A stretch of DNA of 64,000 nt, taken from contig NC_087262.1 in NCBI RefSeq assembly GCF_037042905.1, positions 10,612,501 to 10,676,500 on the forward strand. Reading direction: 5' to 3'. The first letter of the stretch is position 1, and each line of letters starts with the position of its first letter. The notes under the pieces were generated by a model. That model saw nothing but the letters and a program-made list of their open reading frames with translations. It did no database searches and was not told the origin of the DNA. The DNA comes from Lytechinus pictus (taxonomy: Eukaryota > Echinodermata > Echinoidea > Temnopleuroida > Toxopneustidae). Made by a program: the position numbers and the translations under genes. This document shows positions 35,736-46,205 of this stretch, piece after piece.

Positions 35736-38212
35736 AGTTTCGAATGGAATGATGTCATAAGACTGATGGTATCGTATGGTAAAAAAAAATCTGTAAGCAT
35801 TGTCTTTTTGTAGATTGAGTATGTATCTGCAGGCAGTTGTTAAAGTCTATTTAAACGTGTGTGTGTATAAAATAAATGAAAGTGCAATTTCCAATGTAAA
35901 CACCACTGCATTACCTTTGTTTAACATGTTAATAATTACTTAATTACGAAGTGAGGAGAAGGAAGATATGTGTATGAGGGTGTGTGTGTGTGTGAGAGAG
36001 AGAGAGAAAGAGAGGGGGAGAGAGAGAAAGAGAGGGGGTGAGGGAGAGAGGGGAATCAGAAGAAGATGATAATAATGAATGGGGGTAAGAGAAGTAAAGG
36101 GAAGAGCGAAATGGAAATAAAGGGTCAGATGCCTAAAAAGTGACAATTGATTTTGCTAGGCTTTTGCTGAGAGAGAACCCCAAGGTGTGCAGTAACCTAC
36201 ATGTGCATGTTTTCTTCCTAGTTAGTGCAGACCAAATGCTTAATATATAAATGTATTGATAAGAAACAAGTTAGTTTGACACCACGTCTAAGGAAAGGAT
36301 GTTATATGTAAGAAGGTTATTTGCACTGCCACACATTTGCTTTCGATTCTTGACTTTTCTGTGAGTGGTGTTCGCACCAGCGTGACGTCACTATTTTTCA
36401 AACCGCTAGCAATTGCTTTCTGAAGGCAAGAAAAGGGTTCAAGCACCAGCAAAGGGTTATGCTTATGAAATAAAGCAATTGCTGAAGCCATGGACGGAAA
36501 TCCCAGGGAGGGGGGCAAGGGGAACGCGTCCTCCTACCATTTGGAAGGGGGGGGGGACACAATATTAAATGCCCCCCTACCATTTGTGGTTTTTTATGAT
36601 GGAAAAAATACATAATTCAAAATGACCTTACATTTTGAGTGATAAACTTTTTTTTTGCTTGTCAAATTTTTTTGGAAAAAATGGGCTTAAATTTTGGGTG
36701 ATAACCTTTTTTTTTGCTTGTCAAATTTTCCGGGGTAAAAAATCCGTGATCCGCCCCTGGTCCCCTACCTTTGAGGAGAGATTTCCGCCCATGGCTGAAG
36801 CGTGATCTTCTGTTTGGCTAGCAAGTGCTTGTGATTGTCCTTGAAGCAATTGCTTGCATGCAGCAATTGCTACTTTTTATGTATCTGACCCAAGGGTGAG
36901 AGGGAAATAGGTTGGAGAGCGTGAAAGGGTAAAATAGACTTTTACAGATAAAGATTTTTTTAAAAATGTAAAAGTTTAAACAGGGATGCAAAGGAAGCGG
37001 AACTTTATACCTTGCTTAAAATGTATGTTTAGGAGAAAATACTGAAATTTCTTCTTAATACTTGCAGAAGCGGATCTAGAGGGGGGGGGGGTTGGGGGGG
37101 TTGCAACCCCCCCAAAAAAAAAAATCCGGGGACAAGAGTGGTGTTTTAGATGCAAGAAAACGCCATTTTCACACACAGATTTTCAAAAATTTTCCCTACT
37201 GTGGGAGGGGGGACACCCCCCTCCCACACCCTCCCCCTCGCTCGCTCCGCTCGCTTGGACTCGGTCGCTACGCTCCCTCGCATACCACCCCAACCCCCCC
37301 CCCTTTATAAAAAGCTGGATCCGCCCCTGACTTGTTTTCTACAATGAATTACAAATGAATTCTACAATGTATATTTCGACATAATGCAGTAGGCCTATAT
37401 AGAATGTGGATCGAGATCGATGCTTGGGCTGATTCAATGTACACAACCTGCCCAAATGCTGAGAGAGTAAACATATTCTCTTTGTGATAGTCAAAATGGT
37501 TCCTCAGACAACTTTTAAGGTTGCAAGAAATGTTTTGTGTTTGTTTGGAGGTACGACGGCGGGGGGGGGTGCAAGGTCGGCGCCTTTTGAGCGCCAATTT
37601 TATGAGGGAATTAGGACAGGCCTATCGTCTAGCTTTGTATTTTGGGCGAACGGGGGACTTTTCGCTGATAGAAGAAATTAGAAAAAGAAAAGTTTGACAC
37701 CCCAAGGAGTGGAGCGGGACGTAACGTATGGCGTGGGTAATGTCGAGTATATAGCACTGATAGGCCTGCCCAATATGTAAAGATTATTTTGTAAAAAAAA
37801 CGTCACTCGCTCTTACTAAGCGTGTCTTTGAACAATTCAGACTCCTTTGTGACAGGCCAGGGGAAGGGAAAAATATAACCCTTTTAAGTTGTTACCAACA
37901 CTATTTTCTATTGTTTTCTTTTCCCTTATTGTCGCAATAAGAAAATACTGAGTACCTCTTCTATTTTCTTCTCCCCCCTCCCACTTACACACACACGCCC
38001 ACGAACGCAATCCCCTTCCTCTCTCTGTCCTCTCCCTCTCTCTCTCACCCTTTATCTCTTCCATAAATTACCTAGAAAAATGTGGCTACCCCTATTCCCC
38101 CTTCTCTTTAAATTTCTGATAATACTCCTACTTAACTACCACATTATTTTTTGTAATGATTTATTCCTATCTCTTCTTTATTAAACATATCCAATCCCGT
38201 CCATTTGTATTC

Positions 38213-38243
<31 letters not shown>

Positions 38244-38791
38244 TGCTCTGTCTCTGCCCCCCCCCCTCTCTGCTCTGACCCCTTCATCCATGGGCTCTTT
38301 ACCTCTCTATTATGATGATCATTTATCTCTCTCCCACTCTCTCTCCCTCTATGCTCTGATCCCTTCATTCATCTTTCTTGCTATCATATCGGTCTGTCGA
38401 TCACTCTCCCTGCCCTGTCTTCCCCACTCCCCCATCCCCTCTCTCACATTCACCCCCGCCCCCCCCCCCTTCTCTATCTCCCCTTCTCTCTCCCTACGCG
38501 CTGATCCCTTCATACATGGGATCCTTACCCCTCTTTTTATCCCTCCTCTCCTCCCCCTCCAACCCCCCCCCCCCCCTCTCTCTTTCCTTAGATGCCTCTA
38601 TCTCTCTCTATAGGCCGGCCATGATAAAAAATATTCATAAAATTGATACAACCAGCCATTATTCACATACAGGTAAAATAACTTTATAAATTGCAACATG
38701 TCCATCTACACATAAATATCCTCAAGAAATATGGAGCAAAAACGTATTATTTCATAATAAGATATAAAAACGGATAGGTTTCGTTTATCTA

Positions 38792-38982
38792 CACTGTAAA
38801 AAATGAAGTGCTAATTTAGCAATTACAGTGCTTGTATAGTGACTGCACTACGAGTGCTGATTTTCTACTTTAAATTTAAACTTTAAACTTTAAACTAGAA
38901 AATCAGCACTCGTCATGCTCGTAGTACAGTTACTATATACAAGCACTGTAAGTGCTAAATTAGCACTTCATTTTTTACAGTG
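38792..38982. mobile_element. TA-flanked foldback element, 191 bp, almost perfect palindrome
   Basis: CACTGTAAAAAATGAAGTGCT at the left mirrors AGCACTTCATTTTTTACAGTG at the right; AGTGCTTGTATAGTGACTG mirrors CAGTTACTATATACAAGCACT-like sequence, and GTGCTGATTTTCTA mirrors TAGAAAATCAGCAC. A TTTAAACTTTAAA spacer sits at the centre. Confidence 0.93.
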
Positions 38983-39007
38983 TATTGTGCGTAAATATAC
39001 AAATCTA

Positions 39008-39164
39008 GGGCCCGTTTCATAAAGAGTTACAACTGTTGGTAACTTTGCCATTATGACAACTACCATGGTAACAGGGCTCAGCAGCCAATCAAAATCAAGG
39101 CTACCATGGTAGTTGCCATAATGGCAAGGTTACAACAGTTGCAACTCTTTATGAAACGGGCCCC
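39008..39164. mobile_element. Foldback element of the GGGCCCGTTTCATAAA type
   Basis: GGGCCCGTTTCATAAAGAGTT mirrors AACTCTTTATGAAACGGGCCC exactly in the outer 16-20 bases, and GCCATTATG.CAACTACCATGG mirrors its partner. CCAATCAAAATCAAGG at the centre is shared with 25790-25958. Confidence 0.92.
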
Positions 39165-39246
39165 AAGAGGATTTAGGGTGTTTCTTCGGTGACACGACAT
39201 TTTCTCCGGCGACAATCGCTTCGGGCTTTATTTCTTATAAGATATA

Positions 39247-39543
39247 GGCCCGTATTCTGAAGTCGGGTTTAACTTAAACTTATGTTTAAAGTTGTGGTTT
39301 AATTGTTACATAAATCACTAACAGTAGAGATATCATATCTCAGCTCATTTGGCTCTCAAATCGTTCATAATTGTCTAGGAAGTATAAAAAGATTATTGGC
39401 TTCACCATCGATGAATCAGGAAAGAGCACAGTAAACATAAGAAACGTACAACTTAATATAACATTTGATACTTTTGGCTTCCCATACTTAAACCACAACT
39501 TTAAACCTGAGTTTAATTTAAACCCGACTTCAGAATACGGGTC
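39247..39543. mobile_element. Foldback element with GGCCCGTATTCTGAA ends, copy 2
   Basis: CCCGTATTCTGAAGTCGGG mirrors CCCGACTTCAGAATACGGG perfectly. TTTAAAGTTGTGGTTTAA mirrors TTAAACCACAACTTTAAA. The centre shares GAGAGCCAAATGAGCTGA-type sequence (in reverse) with copy 3 next to it. Confidence 0.93.
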
Positions 39544-39680
39544 TGGGTTAGGTTTAGGATAGGGTGTAGTCTTAAATCCAGGATTGAAGATGGTTATACC
39601 CAGAACAAAATCCAATTGAAACCCATTGAACACACATTGAATTTTCAATTGGTTTCAATTTGGATTCAATTGCTATCAAT

Positions 39681-39958
39681 GGCCCGTATTCTGAAAGTCA
39701 GGTTTAACATAGACCATGGTCTAACTCTGCGCTAAAATTATGGGAAGCCAAATATGTAAAATTTTGTATTAAGTTGTATGTTTCTTAAATTTACTGTGCT
39801 CTTTCCTGATTCACCGAGGGTAAAGACAATAATCTTTTTATACTTAATAGACAATTATGAATGATTTGAGAGCCAAAATGAGCTGAAATATGATATCTCT
39901 ACTGTTTGTGATTTATGTAACAATTGGCTATCCATATTAAACCACAACTTTAAACCTG
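39681..39958. mobile_element. Foldback element with GGCCCGTATTCTGAA ends, copy 3, right end missing
   Basis: It starts GGCCCGTATTCTGAAAGTCAG and proceeds to AAACCACAACTTTAAACCTG, at which point the expected TCAGAATACGGG end is absent and a foldback fragment of a different family begins. Confidence 0.85.
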
Positions 39959-40005
39959 CACAGCAAAAACTGTGGTGTTAACCGGTGTACATAGAGGACC
40001 ACACC
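39959..40005. mobile_element. 47-bp end fragment of the 239-bp foldback family
   Basis: CACAGCAAAAACTGTGGTGT through ATAGAGGACCACACC matches the first 47 bp of the element at 34314 exactly by eye, then stops abruptly. No right half follows. Confidence 0.9.
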
Positions 40006-41373
40006 TTGAAACAATCGATTTTTCACCCAGTGTTGTCAAGGCATCGTATTTCACATACTTTTGGTATTCACATGAAAGATTGCTATACCCAAAGACCTTC
40101 CTTAATTTTCAGCATTGAAATAACATGAATAATGTGTAACCAAATATGATGATATCCCGAAAGCCTATAATGTCTTTGGTATTAATGAATTACGTGTAGA
40201 ACGGAGCGATTGATAACATAATATGTATATTTTACGAAAGATACCTAGAATGTCAGAGTAAAAACAAGAAAGTTATGATTATGATACATATGATAAAGAT
40301 AAACTTGGTCGAATATGGATATATTCCACATAATTTTATTTTCAATTATAAAATTATTTTGAATTTTCTATCATAATTTGTTAAATAGTCACACACACAT
40401 TATACATCGAATATATAAATTAATAAATGTACAATTCACTTAAAAGTCACATAATATATGGCAAAATCATTATTGAAAGTAGCATTTCATTTAAATTTAT
40501 GGAAAGCCAGCGACGCCATAATTCACACCTAGAAGCGTGATATTTTAGACACACAATGCGCTTGAGAGATGACTTATATTAAAAACATACATCATTTGAA
40601 ATTCCACCAATCGGGACACTCTTTCCATTTTTCTTATTCATCAAAGGAACGTCCTAATAGAAGAATGATGATGTCGATTAATTCAATAAAATGTTTACTT
40701 AAAAATCAAGTATAAAATTTGGTAAAACAATGTAAAATAGAGGGCGGGCAAGCGTATGAAATCGGGGAGGAGGGTGGTATAGAGTATGTCCCATATATAC
40801 GAGAGATATTGGAGGGGAATGATTTTATTGTTTTGATTGAACAATATTTTGATAAGTATTAGGTACTACAAAATCGGAAAATAGCGTTCAACGTGGACAT
40901 CATAAGAATACACTGTGATGAGTGTACGTAATTATATGTCGAAAATCATATCTGTCGGTGTTCAATGCCATTTTCCGATTAAATGATATTAAGAAAATTG
41001 TTAAGTTTCAATGATATAAACTGACCAATAATGCAAACGTGGGGGCAATTATACATATTCACTCTGTCATTACCCTAAAAAAGAATGCGGGGTTCATGCC
41101 CAAGTCACAATAACGAAACTAACCCTAAATCGATCAATATCGTGCCATTGAAAATAACGTATATCAGTCTTGAGTCCGTTTCGCTGCAATGGGTGTTGCA
41201 TAATAGTGTTGTTGGTAAGTATTACTGTTTGTAAGTTAGACACTTGGTGAGCTTCCTCGAATGTCTTGTCATTTTTGCTGATAAAACTTATAAAATCCTT
41301 TCATCTACCCGGCGATAGAGGACAATGACATTTTGCACGTTATTTAGAACCATGCATGATATGTGATGTCCTT

Positions 41374-42984
41374 CTACAAAAAGTCAAATGCGTTGATATC
41401 AAGCTCAGGTACTGGGAATGTGTCGACAAGGTGGTCAGAATTGCTCAGCATCTCAAAATCATTCCCAATGAGTTTATACCCAGTTGCTTTCATGAGTCGA
41501 CTGCAATCACCAACTTCTTCGATGGCTTGAGCCATTTCTAAGGTGAGTCTCGACTTCCATCTGACCAAGACTTCCTTCGAATCCCTCTTAGTCGAGAAGG
41601 CGGCAGCCTTCTTCTGGCTTGGATCGTTGACATTGGTGTTGGTGTCCAACCACGTCTGCATGGAAGGAGGAATTTCAGCACCAACACCAACGAAGTCGTA
41701 TATTCTTTTTGTGTAAGCATAGGGTTCTAGTGCCAGATCCTCATAGCGCACCATCAAGTAGTTCTTCCTCATCAAAGGCACATAGTGTCCTATCTCATAG
41801 TTCTGGAGCCAGCTGGAGCAATACTTCAAGAGGATGTTGCGATATACATCGGATAGCTCAGTCACATTGAATACTTTGACAGCAGGAAAATTAAGTTTTA
41901 ATCGTGATAAAATCATACTCCTAGGATCGCGGATCAAGTGGATCAGCTTCAGGTTCAGATCAGGGTCTTTGACTGCTGATATCATAAGGTTAATGTCCAG
42001 TACCCTGATAGATTTGACGGCAGTGTGGTCTTTCGTTCTACACGCAGTCTCCAGGACCTTCACGCTCACATCTTGGCACGCATCTCGAGGACGTTCTCCT
42101 GGCATACGCTTGCGGCAGAACTGAGGTGAAACTAGGGCGGGAATCATTTGCTTGCGGGCGAATAATGTTGTTCGATTCAATTCGTCTACAAAGAAAGGAA
42201 CGGAAGCGAAGTCGCAACGGTAGAAGTCCTGCAGCATTTCGATGAGTTTTGTGTAGATCACTCGTCGGGTCAGGTTTAACGAGTCGAGCCTGTGCATTAT
42301 TTGCATTCCTGGTTCAAACATGTAGAAGAAGTCCCCTCTCTGCTGAAACAATTCCCCAAGAAAGGACGAGCCTGTCCTCATTGCGGCAATAATAAGAACA
42401 TTCGCCCTCTTGGTCATTTCCCTCTCAGGCATTGCTGGTCCATGAACTACACCTGCCTTTTTTCTGAAGTGATGTTTAACGGCTTCATATGGCTTCCTGT
42501 GCGGTCGAACTCGCGGCACCGCTTCGACTCTATTTACGCGCGGTATCATGGGAATGTTTTGAAGTATCTGAGCATGAATATCGTGAAGATCATACGGAAG
42601 TTGTCGGTTATCTTTAAACTTCCCAAAATCATTTTCAGGGGAACCACCTTCTCCTAAAAGCTCGGCATTTTCCTGGACGGGAGAGGTGGCATTGTCTCGA
42701 GGTCGCCCTTGTGCCACACCCTCCACTCCTTCACCAGGGTCCCGAACGTCAGAATTCAACTCATCCAACGACTTCTCGACGTGGTCGACTAGCGGCATGG
42801 ACGGGTTGGTGTCCAAGTTGTCCTCTCTCGTGTTGACATCCCTCCTTTGGTAAAACAATCTGCACTTAGCAACGTTAGTGATATCGCCGTAGTTGGAAAT
42901 GACTACAAAAACGAAGACGAGAAGAATGGCGTGGTAAAGAATGGTACATTGGTTACGGCGTATCAGGCTCTTGATTCTCGCCAT
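41374..42984 (-). CDS. Carbohydrate 6-O-sulfotransferase-like protein, single exon, copy 2
   Basis: 536 residues. Seen: N-terminal MARIKSLIRR, a membrane anchor at about residues 13-30, an acidic and Pro-rich stalk to about 190, the 5'-phosphosulfate loop RTGSSF at 203-208, the 3'-phosphate motif IRDPRS at 351-356, YEDLALEP at 414-421 and GYKLIG at 502-507. N-glycosylation sequons include NAT 98, NLT 237 and NVT 373. From the RTGSSF loop to the C-terminus it is very close to the plus-strand copy at 30408-32141, while the stalk is different in length and sequence, so the two enzymes likely share chemistry but may differ in Golgi placement or substrate access. It is convergent with that gene. 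Substrate not predictable from sequence. Confidence 0.94.
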   Translation of the reverse strand: MARIKSLIRRNQCTILYHAILLVFVFVVISNYGDITNVAKCRLFYQRRDVNTREDNLDTNPSMPLVDHVEKSLDELNSDVRDPGEGVEGVAQGRPRDNATSPVQENAELLGEGGSPENDFGKFKDNRQLPYDLHDIHAQILQNIPMIPRVNRVEAVPRVRPHRKPYEAVKHHFRKKAGVVHGPAMPEREMTKRANVLIIAAMRTGSSFLGELFQQRGDFFYMFEPGMQIMHRLDSLNLTRRVIYTKLIEMLQDFYRCDFASVPFFVDELNRTTLFARKQMIPALVSPQFCRKRMPGERPRDACQDVSVKVLETACRTKDHTAVKSIRVLDINLMISAVKDPDLNLKLIHLIRDPRSMILSRLKLNFPAVKVFNVTELSDVYRNILLKYCSSWLQNYEIGHYVPLMRKNYLMVRYEDLALEPYAYTKRIYDFVGVGAEIPPSMQTWLDTNTNVNDPSQKKAAAFSTKRDSKEVLVRWKSRLTLEMAQAIEEVGDCSRLMKATGYKLIGNDFEMLSNSDHLVDTFPVPELDINAFDFL

Positions 42985-44555
42985 AGTGAAGAGCGGTTAT
43001 TTTCAACTCCGGACAAAAGTAAAGAATATCTCCCCAAAACTATTCGCCGACTGTTTCAATTGACTGAAGTCCGCTATCCTATATTGTAGTACTCATCAGT
43101 ATCATCTGCAATAGCCCGATGTTTGATGTTCTAATGTTGCTGGAGGTAGATGAAATATTCTATAACCGCATATCCAGATGATACCATTTTCAGTTTTATG
43201 TAACGACGTATTGGTGGTTCCGAATGAATACAAATGAAATACCAATTCCAGCTCTCTTGTAGAGCATGGAAACCGTTCCAGGGAAAAACAAAATCGAATA
43301 CTCAATATTTTTAGGATTCCTCCAGATGTATGTGATGAGTGTGTGAAGATTAAATCATCAATTATACTCTTTTGTCCAAAGCAGCGTAAATCCAATAAAT
43401 GGTGATACAGTAGGAAACATATAATACACAGCATTCAACAATTTACACTTTCCGTTTCTGGATGCATAACACGGTGTCTCCGATTTCGTCTAACTTTGGC
43501 AAGAGGTCTGTAAACATGATTTTCGCTCTGCTAAAAGGTATATCGTTCGGGCGCATTCGTGTAAAGTTAATTAAGCAATTAGCGATTCCAATGGTACACA
43601 AGCTCAAGCTGGCAAGGAAAAAACACACTAAAACCTTTAAAACCGATATATGGTCATTACATAGGAGGGTGTGTATACAATCGAGGGAGACGAATCACGG
43701 TTATTCAGTGTGGCCAAACAATAGATACCACGATTTTTGTTTGTTACAGACGAGATTGACCAGACAATAGCGACGACATGCGTGAAAGAACTTTCTCCAG
43801 AATCTCTGTATGCTCTTTATCGATTATGTAAGCCTCTCGTACGCCATGTACGTTGGGGACAAAAATTATTGTCCGATTTATCCGTTGGCCAAACAAGCAA
43901 TTCACCCCAATTCACAGTCGTGTATGCCACAATACAAGGGCGGTGTCAGGCTATTGTAATGGGGGGGGGGGGTGGTGGTGGGGGGATAGACGACCTATTT
44001 TTATCCTTTGACTAATATTCAATAGATTTACACGTTATTTAACTCTCTTCTTTATGTCCATCTTTCTTCTTTCATAATCTTTCTCTTACTTTTCTCCCTA
44101 AGCATTTCACTATTTGAAGAAAAAAAAACATAGGGCCTGTCCCCCCCCCCCCTTGTGGAGCAGTCCCTACAAGAATCGAGAAGGGGCCATGCTTAACTTA
44201 GGGAGTTATTGCAATCGCAACGCAGAACGCTTTCGGAAACATAGCGCATGTATTATCAAATGCCCTTCAAGACAATGAACAACCAAGAGGTCTTTGTCGA
44301 AAATTGGTGAAACAAAACTGCTCTTTCGTCCTTGAAGTGAGACAAACGATTTATTTCAACATTTCGTCAGCTCCGAAACAGGACGAAATTACTGTTCTGG
44401 TTCACATAATTTCGATAAAGACCTCCTAGCTTATTTTCATTGTGATTTGATTTGCATTGTCAATGTATTTGCTGTAATCTAGAAGCGGTGCAAAAACTCA
44501 CTTATAGCACCACATCAACCACGCCGACGAAGTCGACTCAAGACCAAACATATCA

Positions 44556-45256
44556 CTAGTCATCATCATCATCACCACCAATCATCATTTCTATCCTCAT
44601 CATCATCACCACCACCAACTTCACCAATCATCATCTTCATCATCATCATCACCATCATCATCATCACCATCATCATTACCATCATCATCATCACCATCAT
44701 CACCATCACCAACATCACCAATCATCATCATCATCACCTCTCATCGTCATCATCATCAACAACAACATCAACAAAATCACCATCATGATTATCATCCACC
44801 AATCATCATTTCTATCATCGTCATTATCAGTGATGATTATCACCACTAGTATTATCATCTCAGTAACTAATTTACCATCACCATCGTCATCGTCATCATC
44901 ATCATCGTCATCATCATCACCATCATAATCTTTATCAATCATCATCACCACTACCACCATTATCACCATCATCATTATCACCATGATCATCATCATAATC
45001 ACCACCACCATCATCAATCATCAATTTCACCATCGCCATATCATCATTATATCACCACCATTATTATCTTCATCATTATACCCTTTCCCCTCCTCTTCCC
45101 CTCATCATTATCAACCCTATCATCATAACCACCAACATCACCAATCATCATCATATTCACCACCACCAACTTTACCAATCATCATCTTCATCATCATCAT
45201 AACCATCATCATCATCATCATCATCGTCGTCTTCGTCGTAATCATCATCATCATCT
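44556..45256. repeat. 700-bp (CAT)n-type microsatellite
   Basis: Imperfect ATC/CAT/CAC triplets. Met/Asp-rich minus-strand and Ile/His-rich plus-strand frames are artefacts of the triplet repeat. Confidence 0.97.
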
Positions 45257-45718
45257 AACATCTTATTTCTACTTACAATCATTACTACAATATTCAGTTA
45301 TGTTTTATTTATTTATTTAAAATTTCACTTTATACATTTTTTGACATCTCCTTCTTGTTGTATTGCATTTGAAATTCAAAATGATTGTGTTTGAGTGAAC
45401 TTGATAACAACAATCTTCCAATCCGAAGCGGGATCTAACATATTGTTATAAGGTTTACATCACATAATGTTAATCGGAGGCTGGGGTGCAATTTTTTTTT
45501 TCGTGCAATGTACATGTATACTGCGAATTTGCCATCTATGTTTTAACGAACTTAGCACCATTACTATACATTACAGAAGTTCACTACCTTACATTTCACA
45601 CGATAAGAGCATTTAGAGCAAAGGGTGTTCCAGTTTTGTTCAGAAAGGGTGAGAGGAGAGATAGATAAGATACCGAAAATAACAGTTTGATAGAAACCGG
45701 AATCTTGTGTCGCAAAAC

Positions 45719-45889
45719 ATGGTCAGCTGGAAGTCGAGACTCACCTTAGAAATGGCTCAAGCCATCGAAGAAGTTGGTGACTGCAGTCGATGGGAGCTAC
45801 TGGGTATAAACTCATTGGGAATGATTTTTAAATGTTGAGCAATTCTTACCACCTTGTCGGCACATTCCCAAATTTAAATTTCTTTTGTA
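45719..45889 (+). pseudogene. Frameshifted 3' fragment of a sulfotransferase gene
   Basis: The first 26 codons read VSWKSRLTLEMAQAIEEVGD then CSR, as in the C-terminal part of both intact copies. The bases encoding the next few residues (LMKA) are partly lost, giving a frameshift, after which TACTGGGTATAAACTCATTGG still matches in another frame. TTTGAGATG of copy 2 is TTTAAATG here, and similarity fades after ACATTCCCA. AATGATTTT and TGAGCAATTCT match copy 2 (41374-42984) rather than copy 1. The 5' nine-tenths of the gene is absent, so it is a relic. Confidence 0.88.
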
Positions 45890-46205
45890 TTTTTTGTTTT
45901 TAATACCTTCATGTCGTTGCGCCAGGGAGAAATGCCTAGTTGGACCACTCTAAAAAGAATGAATACATAAATAAGAAAGAAAGATAGAAGGAAGGGTGGA
46001 AGGAAGAAAGAAAGAAAGAAAGAAAAGAAAGATAGCTGACGAAAAATCGCAAATATTTCGATCGTTTGTCCCAGAGTCACGAACGAAACTGCTGTTTCGA
46101 TTCACTGACCCTCGACAAAGTACATTGTCATGAAGGACATTTGACAATACTGTAGATTCTCTACGTTCCAGAAAGCGTCTGGGTAACTGTTGCGAAAACT
46201 CCCTA

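Larger units (their letters stand above)
32142..41373. other. Intergenic region packed with foldback elements
   Basis: No gene seen between the two convergent sulfotransferases. Foldback elements lie at 32522-32738, 33549-34038 (with a nested one), 34314-34552, 34694-34932, 35059-35311, 38792-38982, 39008-39164, 39247-39543 and 39681-39958. There are CAT, GA and CT microsatellites near 35.5, 36.0 and 38.2-38.6 kb and G/C-run repeats at 36.5-37.3 kb. The 40.0-41.3 kb part is AT-rich and featureless by eye; it should include the 3' UTR of the minus-strand sulfotransferase. Confidence 0.6.
42985..46205. other. Intergenic region between the second sulfotransferase and the first GST
   Basis: No intact gene seen. 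It contains G/C homopolymers, part of a foldback element (about 44200-44460), a long CAT-type microsatellite, the sulfotransferase remnant at 45719-45889 and an AAAG-rich run near 45975-46030. Sequence from 42985 to 43440 should hold the promoter of the minus-strand sulfotransferase, but no clear TATA box or other element stands out. Confidence 0.55.

Noticed and set aside
42292-42657. 121-codon plus-strand frame
   Set aside because: Antisense shadow of the minus-strand sulfotransferase.
44715-45017. Acidic Met/Asp-rich frame resembling a low-complexity protein
   Set aside because: Lies wholly in the CAT microsatellite with no conserved sequence on either side.
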